A stretch of 64,000 nucleotides of DNA. It comes from Chelonoidis abingdonii (Eukaryota; Chordata; Testudines; Testudinidae). Location of the stretch: the NCBI RefSeq assembly GCF_003597395.2, contig NC_133774.1, positions 42,162,385-42,226,384 on the forward strand. The letters are read 5' to 3'. Of the stretch, positions 57,271 through 64,000 are shown piece after piece (the first letter of the stretch is position 1; each line of letters starts with the position of its first letter). The notes beneath the pieces were generated by a model. It ran no database searches and was not told the DNA's origin. It was given only the letters and a program-made list of their open reading frames with translations. Both the position numbers and the translations under genes were made by a program.

Positions 57271-58668
57271 CTATAACTTATAACTGTAGGCCATTAGGCT
57301 GTTCATAGTCTTCAAAGAGAATGCAAAGTGCAGACACTGGCCTGTTTAAGCAGTCTTGCTGGGAATATCTTATTTAGGCAGGGAACTGTGCAGCCTGGAG
57401 AAACCCCAGTCCAGAGGAAGGGAGACTGGGGTCTCTACCCAAGAAAGATGATGGCTGACGAGCTGATTGCTTAGGCTGGGTGCTGTTGGTGGACCACAGA
57501 GGGGGGGAGTACAGGTGCAGTTGCCCTGAACTGTGAGAGGGGGTAGAGATGAAGTTACTTTCCCTTACAGTCCATCTCTCCCACAAACATTTTATGTCAG
57601 CATGGGACGGTGCAGGAAGAGTTATTCCCTTTGTTCCCCATCTTTCCTGGTATAACAGGGAGGGGGAAGGAATGGATATTCTTTGCATCTCATATCCCAG
57701 AAAGAGAGGGAAGGGAAAGAATATTTCCTGGCTTTTACCCACCCCTCACAGCTGCCAAACTGTGTGTAGTTCTGTGTGTGACATCTTGTGCAAATTATTT
57801 TGTGAAATTATTTGCAAATAACCATAAGCTTCGGTTTATGGTCCACACTCTGATCAGAAGTCACACATGGAGTAGCACAAAACTAGGCTTGGTGGGTTTC
57901 TGGATGTGTGGGAAGATGAGGGTGCCCAGGGGTGCGTGGTAGGTGGGTGGGTGCAGGAAGGTGTCTGAGAGTGCCTGGATCAGTGGGTACTTGAGGGTGT
58001 TTTGGAGTGTCTGAAGGGTGCTGAGATTGCTGTAGTGCATGGGTGCTGGAGTATCTGGGCTGAGGGTAGGGATCTAGGGTGTTTGGATGCTGTCTGGAGA
58101 GTAGATGGGGTTACGTGGGAGTGACTAGGATTGAAGGATAAGTGGAGGCTTTGGGGAATCCTGAGTGCTAGTGATGTGCAGCTGGGAGGGTTACTGGGAT
58201 CTGCGTGTGGGACTGCAGTCTCATTGGGATGGTGGAGACTAATAGGGGCAGCCCAGGGCCGTACTAAGCCAGCTGGCCCCTGTAGCTACTGCCTGCTTCT
58301 CTCACTTGCTCTTACCCTGCTGGGATCCAGCCAAGGAAGCAGCAACAGGAAAGGCAGAGAGGCCACTTGTAGACCTGCAAATCAGGCCCCACAGGAGCCC
58401 TGTGTGGCAGAGAGGTGGAACAACAGCCTGATGTCGGCTGCCTTCTTTCAGGCCAGCAATGTGGTCAAGGCTCCAGCCAAGGGGCGAGAATGCACGGGGC
58501 TGTCAAACATGCTGGTGCCCTGTGGGACGGGGCAGCCATGCCTGCCCTCAAGCACCCCAGGAGGGACAGAGTGTTTCTTTCCCTCCCTCTCCGGAAGGGA
58601 AGTGAGGATTGCAATTCCCTCCCACCCCCACAGCTCAGTATTCGGGCTGGGCCAGTTGTGGCTCCTAC

Positions 58669-58859
58669 CTGGCAGCGCCTCCCACCGGCTCTTCCTGCCT
58701 GGACTCCACCTCATACACGTCGTTGAAGTGGAGGATGACTAGGTCACTCTGGCTCTCGTCTAGGAGCTCTGAGCAGGGGCTAGGGCTGTCCTTGTCCCCA
58801 GGCCCAGCTACAGCGGCCAAGGGGGAGCCGCCCTGCTCCTGAGGTAACAAAGGCTCCAT
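58669..58859 (-). pseudogene. Exon 1 of the metallophosphoesterase gene, start codon to first donor
   Basis: The exon encodes 63 codons plus two bases. I chose the ATG at 58859 (MEPLLPQEQ) because in-frame stops lie upstream (TAG and TGA around 58935-58945). A poorly conserved Ser/Asp/Pro-rich leader of about 38 residues precedes the first phosphoesterase motif, VILHFNDVYEVE, and then EPVGGAA. The donor reads CCAG|GTAGGA, leaving phase 2. No hydrophobic signal sequence is visible, so the intact protein was probably cytosolic. Surrounding DNA (58.2-59.0 kb) is GC-richer than the rest, consistent with a promoter-proximal region. This exon itself shows no lesion. Confidence 0.8.
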
Positions 58860-59965
58860 CCCCACATCCCCAGCAGGGCAAGTTGGCGCCTGAACATCCA
58901 CTCCCAGAGGGCCGGGGGGAGTGGGCCAAGCCCACTAGATTCATGTGGTCTGGTGGGAGGGGGAAGAGAAGCTGCTGTGGCTCTCACAGAATCCCTGGTG
59001 GTTTAGCTGGAAGGCCACGAACATCTCAGGGTGCCGCCCTCATGGGTCCCCCTCACTCCCACACGCAGCCAGGTGCCTATGTGTAGCACCTCACATGGAT
59101 GCTATTATCCCCGTCCTGCTTCACACACAATAATAGGGGCCCAGAATTGAAGGGCCCTTCACAATGTTGATCAGAGAAAGTGAGCAATCCTCTCCCAAGC
59201 CATGGCAGCTTAACAGGAAGCCCTACCCGTCCACCATGAATTAGAGCTGTGTCCTCTCTGAAACACTAGTGTCAGCACTAAAGCAGAGTGAAGAGTTGAT
59301 TTTTCAGTTCAGAAGCTGAACAACAACAAAAAAAAAAACCCAAAAAATTACATTTCAGGTCAGCCCAGAATGGAAATTTTTCAATTTTTCTCCACTGAAA
59401 CAAAACTGAAAAGATGTAGTTTTGAGTTAAATAAAACATTTCATTCACCCCAGCACAAGTTGGGTTTTTTTTGTTTAGTTTTGCGTGTTTTTAACCCTCT
59501 TTTGTTTTTTAAATACTTTAGCTAACTTTTTAAATGAAACATTATTTCTAAACAAAAAGTCTCAGAAATGGTGAAACAAAACAGTTTGACCTTTTCAGAT
59601 TTATTTATTCCATTTTTTCCCAGCCCAAATTTTTAGTTGAACTTGATCTAAACTCACGACTAGTTTCGGTTAACCCAAAACTTCATTTTTCATTGAATAA
59701 ACTATTCATCCAAAAAAATGTGCAGCTTTGGTCAGCACCTACATTACCAGATTGCTGAGATCCCAATGACATTTTACACAATGAAACTTGTTGCCTCTGC
59801 AGACTGCTGTTATTACTAACAGCGAAGGTGGCACAGATTATTTATTACTCATGGATGCAAGTTAGATCAGGTTAATTTTACCTCTCAGGAGGTATTAAGA
59901 ATTAGGCATAAATACATGGAACCAATTAAAAATATCCCATTAAAATAAGATATATTATATGTGAC

Positions 59966-61428
59966 TGTGATGGGGTGACCCCCATCACCTGCAAGGCAAG
60001 AGAAAGAACCCTGAACGGTCATGCTTCACACCTGGAAGGTGACTGAATTAATTGCAACCTGGCCAAAGGAGGCAGAGCTAGACTTTATAATGAGGTGAGA
60101 GAGCTCAGTTGAGGAGGAGGCCGGCTGGAAGGTTGAGTGGCTGAGTGCTGGCTGGGAGAGACTGGCTGAGTTGGCTGGACTAAGCTGGAGGCTGGGGTGG
60201 TGGCTTAGAGAGGCTGCTGATGACTAGGCTGGCTGCAGCTGGCCCCCAGCTGAAAGGAGGCTGACCACTGAAACTGATGGGTAGAGGAAGTTGCCTTGGA
60301 CTATGAAACAGAAGAAGCAGGGGATGGGGAACAATCTCAGATAAGGAAAAAAAATTTGATATCAGGATTTGAAGAAGGAACGTGTAGAAATGAAGAATGA
60401 AAATAGGATTAAAGTCAAAATTTTATAATTGTCTAGTCAGTGACAGAAGCTGTGAAAATAGGAGATGTTAACCCCCGAAAATGGCAGAATGGATAAAGCA
60501 ACGTAATGGTGATAAACAACTAAAACAATGCAAGGTGGAGATCTACTGATAGAATGTACACATAATGGCCACTTTTCTCCTCTCTCTTACCAAGTAGCCA
60601 TTCAACAAACAATACTTTATATTCACCTGTATTCTTTTTGGTATCATCCTCAGACAATCCTAGTAGGACTCCATCAGGAATTTAGGCATTTGACAAACAA
60701 CTTTTATTTTACCTAAGGTCTTTCTTGCTGCATTTCCTTAAGAGTACTAAATTGAGCGAAAGGGGGGAAAGGGACTTGCCAAAAATGAATGAACCAAGTG
60801 GCAGTCACAGCCTCGTATGGTGAGGCTGCTGCACCAACAAAACAAAGAGAGATAAAGTCGAGGAGCAGATGAGCTAGGGAGGGGGGACTCCCTTGCAAAG
60901 AGCCTAGAGGAAGGGCCAGTATTTTGGGATTGTCTGTGGCCAGAAAGCATTGCTGCAGGAGTAGGGTTAACTCCTGTGGCAGGGCCCTAGAGTGGAGGGC
61001 TGGAGTCTGTGAGGCTCAGGGAATGATATGGAAGCCAACAGGGGGCCAAAGGCCAGTTTGAGTGGACTCTCATCAGGGAATAGCTGGGGGTCAGCACCCT
61101 GACATGATGACGTATTAAAGTTGAGCCCCAGAGAGGTGAAGGACCTTTGGTTCAGAGTTGGGCCTCAGTGCGGTGAGAGATCTTTTTGTTTATGCCAACT
61201 GGGAGTGTGCTACCCCAAAAGGGGACTGGACTGTTAGGTGACTTACCTGGAGGGTTTTGCCACAGAAGACTCACTCCCAGAGAGGGAGTTGGGGGAAGAT
61301 GATGGCTGGGACTGGTTATCATAGGCAAGAAAGCAGCCACTAGAGGGAGATGAGAGCAGTGAAGTCCCCTGCAATGCTATGTTTGGGCAGGAGGGTGCAT
61401 CCTAAAGGTAAAATAACAGGCTGTTACA
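59966..61428. mobile_element. Solo LTR with 5-bp target duplication
   Basis: Flanked by GTGAC at 59961-59965 and 61429-61433. The element begins TGTGATGGGGTGACCCCCAT and ends AATAACAGGCTGTTACA, giving TG...CA ends. At 1463 bp it is long for an LTR, and the AT-richer middle (about 60310-60720) may be a nested insertion. No internal retroviral or Gypsy coding region adjoins it, so it is a solo LTR. Confidence 0.65.
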
Positions 61429-61977
61429 GTGACCTATTTTGATAGGCCTCCTATTTCAAAGGTCTTACTATCTAGAAGCATGGGAGGATTTCTGTCCTCT
61501 TCCCTCCCTCTGAACCAGTCCCTGACAACTAGCCTAACAAAAGAACAGTCACGTGACTTTCACCATGGCACTCTACAGCATATCCTACAGTAGAATCCTG
61601 CAAAGATTGCATTCACTTTCTTATGTGGTGTGAATCTAAATAATTTCACTACTGCTCTGTGTTTATGCCTGTAGAACAAAGGGTTAGATAGAGCCGACTA
61701 AAAGAATATTTAAGCCTTCATTAAATGGCAGTGATAGTATGAAAATGTCTGTTAAAATGACTTTTTGATAATCCATATGTATTGTTCCCCAATGATATGT
61801 ATATCAAATTTGCTCAGTTTACAACTAAAACCAGAAGTTAACTATCAAAATTGCAAATTCATCAAAATAATAAGACAATACTAGCAAGCATTTCATAAAT
61901 ACCTTTGACAATAAATGTAATTAAAGTAGTGAAAATAAATGCTTCATTTTTTCTTTTAAATTTCTCTAGCAAACTAN

Positions 61978-63023
61978 TGAACGGTCATGCTTCACACCTG
62001 GAAGGTGACTGAATTAATTGCAACCTGGCCAAAGGAGGCAGAGCTAGACTTTATAATGAGGTGAGAGAGCTCAGTTGAGGAGGAGGCCGGCTGGAAGGTT
62101 GAGTGGCTGAGTGCTGGCTGGGAGAGACTGGCTGAGTTGGCTGGACTAAGCTGGAGGCTGGGGTGGTGGCTTAGAGAGGCTGCTGATGACTAGGCTGGCT
62201 GCAGCTGGCCCCCAGCTGAAAGGAGGCTGACCACTGAAACTGATGGGTAGTGGAAGTTGCCTTGGACTATGAAACAGAAGAAGCAGGGGATGGGGAACAA
62301 TCTCAGATAAGGAAAAAAAATTTGATATCAGGATTTGAAGAAGGAACGTGTAGAAATGAAGAATGAAAATAGGATTAAAGTCAAAATTTTATAATTGTCT
62401 AGTCAGTGACAGAAGCTGTGAAAATAGGAGATGTTAACCCCCGAAAATGGCAGAATGGATAAAGCAACGTAATGGTGATAAACAACTAAAACAATGCAAG
62501 GTGGAGATCTACTGATAGAATGTACACATAATGGCCACTTTTCTCCTCTCTCTTACCAAGTAGCCATTCAACAAACAATACTTTATATTCACCTGTATTC
62601 TTTTTGGTATCATCCTCAGACAATCCTAGTAGGACTCCATCAGGAATTTAGGCATTTGACAAACAACTTTTATTTTACCTAAGGTCTTTCTTGCTGCATT
62701 TCCTTAAGAGTACTAAATTGAGCGAAAGGGGGGAAAGGGACTTGCCAAAAATGAATGAACCAAGTGGCAGTCACAGCCTCGTATGGTGAGGCTGCTGCAC
62801 CAACAAAACAAAGAGAGATAAAGTCGAGGAGCAGATGAGCTAGGGAGGGGGGACTCCCTTGCAAAGAGCCTAGAGGAAGGGCCAGTATTTTGGGATTGTC
62901 TGTGGCCAGAAAGCATTGCTGCAGGAGTAGGGTTAACTCCTGTGGCAGGGCCCTAGAGTGGAGGGCTGGAGTCTGTGAGGCTCAGGGAATGATATGGAAG
63001 CCAACAGGGGGCCAAAGGCCAGT
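61978..63023 (+). repeat. Misplaced second copy of LTR centre between two Ns
   Basis: 1046 bp identical to 60012-61057 (offset 1966) apart from one noticed base (A at about 60279, T at about 62245). It is bounded by single Ns at 61977 and 63024. The block lacks LTR ends, so it looks like a fragment wrongly used to fill a gap, or a related LTR piece from elsewhere. Confidence 0.85.
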
Positions 63024-63599
63024 NAAAAAAAAAAAAAGGTAGTATAATAAGTGCATTACACACACATACAACTGAAAAATGGCTGAACACAAATGGCACT
63101 TATTTTCTCCAGAAAATTAAGCTTACAGCAGAGACCATGCATAGAACACTTTGGTCCAAAAATAATTTTAATAAATATGAATTTGTCATACCAGTTTTAT
63201 GGCTTCATTTTGCAGTAACATTTATTGTGACACTTGTAGCCATTTGGTAGTGTAAAAAAAAGACAGGTTGGAGTGAGCTGTTGCAACATGTTTAACATAT
63301 TTTACTAGTTATTGCATATATGTTAGAACAAAGGCAAAAAAAGGTTAAATTGTAGATTGTTAATCTCTAGAAATCAGAAAAATCAAGGGATATCTCATTC
63401 ATTTTCACAATCTGGATACACCATAAGCAGATGATAGTACACAAAGAAATATAGAATATTTAAGTGAAATTTACATAAATTGTTTCCCCCTTGATCAAAA
63501 CTTATAGGACTTGATTAAATTTTCTCTCTTGCATTTTAAAAGTGTGAATTTTTAGTTTTTGTGAAAATGAGAGGGTTGATAGCCCAGAAGCACAAATTC

Positions 63600-63860
63600 C
63601 TCAATTTGTCCTAAGAAAAGGAATCTTGAATTGATCTTGAGCAATGCGAAATCTTGGCAAGTGATCATAACAAGTGGAGCCATCATCTCCATTAGGGCAT
63701 CAAAGTCCATGACAGGAGCTGGTTCCTACAGCTTGAAGAGAAAAGAGCCCGTAAGCAAGCAGCTCCCAACCAAGATACACACAATTGCAATAACTGCCAC
63801 AGATAATGCAAATCTCAGATTGGACTATTCAGTCACATGAGACATTGGAAACTATCTACA
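63600..63860 (+). mobile_element. LINE 3' coding remnant with zinc-finger motif
   Basis: One plus-strand frame reads QDTHNCNNCHR, stop, CKSQIGLFSHMRHW, which follows the C-x2-C...C-x-SRIGLFSH-x-R-x-H zinc-finger pattern that closes some APE-type LINE proteins. The preceding 150 bp is compatible with the basic region upstream. It is decayed, and I cannot name the clade. Confidence 0.45.
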
Positions 63861-64000
63861 TCATAGGCTGCAATTCTCACCGTCTCTTATAGATGAAGAT
63901 GCCAACCGTCCTAAGAAAAGATACAGCATAGACACCAGCGATGCATGATTTCCCAATGTTCACGTTAAGAGTTGTATGCTTTCAGCAGAACTATTCATGA

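Larger units (their letters stand above)
27216..58859 (-). pseudogene. UshA/5'-nucleotidase-family metallophosphoesterase, eight-exon decayed gene
   Basis: Eight exons on the minus strand (58669-58859, 50207-50347, 45687-46267, 43882-44029, 38741-38906, 34299-34446, 33532-33713, 27216-27397) join with matching phases and GT/AG borders. Working members of this family hydrolyse phosphate esters at a two-metal centre. The visible motifs in order are FNDVYE (exon 1), FSGD (exon 2), GNHEFDFG and GGHDHD (exon 3), then the 5'-nucleotidase C-terminal domain (exons 4-7) and an IEGRI-containing tail ending in an acidic SENSDSD (exon 8). It differs from classical ecto-5'-nucleotidase in having DVY where that family has DxH, and I see no signal peptide in exon 1. 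It resembles the animal proteins related to mycobacterial mannosylglucosyl-phosphoglycerate phosphatase; that naming is from memory. Two frameshifts, three in-frame stops and a lost histidine mark it as a pseudogene unless the assembly is wrong at each site. All introns are loaded with transposons. Confidence 0.85.

Noticed and set aside
58131..58742. 203-codon plus-strand open frame near exon 1
   Set aside because: It lies in GC-richer DNA antisense to exon 1, has no family motif, and overlaps the true minus-strand coding frame.

Overview
The window looks like a non-coding-rich stretch of a vertebrate nuclear genome, most likely a sauropsid and probably a turtle. It is AT-rich with short GC-rich islands. 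It has a spliced gene with canonical GT/AG junctions. It also carries a mix of CR1, RTE-like and R4-like LINEs, DIRS-like and Penelope-like elements, hAT-type miniature elements and LTR pieces, a mix I associate with turtles. The species call is inference from repeat style, not from a marker gene. There are no prokaryotic features.

The only host gene I can reconstruct lies on the minus strand from about 58.86 kb down to 27.22 kb. It has eight exons and encodes a UshA/5'-nucleotidase-type metallophosphoesterase (metal-binding N-terminal domain plus 5'-nucleotidase C-terminal domain). Splice phases agree across all seven introns once damage is allowed for. The gene appears dead: exon 2 has a frameshifting deletion, exon 6 an in-frame TAG, exon 7 a frameshift, exon 8 a TGA and a TAA, and exon 3 has lost an expected metal-ligand histidine. 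It reads as a decaying single-copy (unitary) pseudogene.

Two LINEs with long open frames sit in its introns. An R4-like LINE (restriction-like endonuclease type, 1117-codon frame, minus strand, 34.5-37.9 kb) lies in a TA repeat, with its 3' end about 26 bp from the exon 6 acceptor and a tRNA-like A-box/B-box module at its 5' end. An RTE-like LINE (APE type, 1002-codon frame, plus strand, 40.46-43.65 kb) is flanked by a 12-bp target duplication.

Region by region: 1-8.6 kb is old intergenic DNA with a CR1 fragment, a hAT miniature element, a MIR-like SINE and an LTR-like stretch. 8.7-15.6 kb is a decayed DIRS-like element, interrupted by a hAT miniature element and duplicated around a single N. 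15.6-25.8 kb holds Penelope fragments, a GC minisatellite and several inverted-repeat elements. 26-31.5 kb holds exons 8 and 7 and two miniature elements. 30.6-34.4 kb contains a 1573-bp direct duplication around a 620-N gap. 34.4-46.3 kb holds exons 6 to 3 and the two LINEs. 47-49.1 kb holds two hAT elements with perfect 8-bp duplications, one carrying two nested elements. 50.2-51.8 kb holds exon 2 and a Penelope-like element. 52-58 kb is mostly unassigned, with LTR-like stretches. 58.7-58.9 kb holds exon 1. 60-63 kb holds a solo LTR with a 5-bp duplication and a misplaced second copy of its centre. 63.6 kb has a LINE 3' zinc-finger remnant.

Three large near-exact duplications touch runs of N or single Ns and are most simply assembly artefacts.
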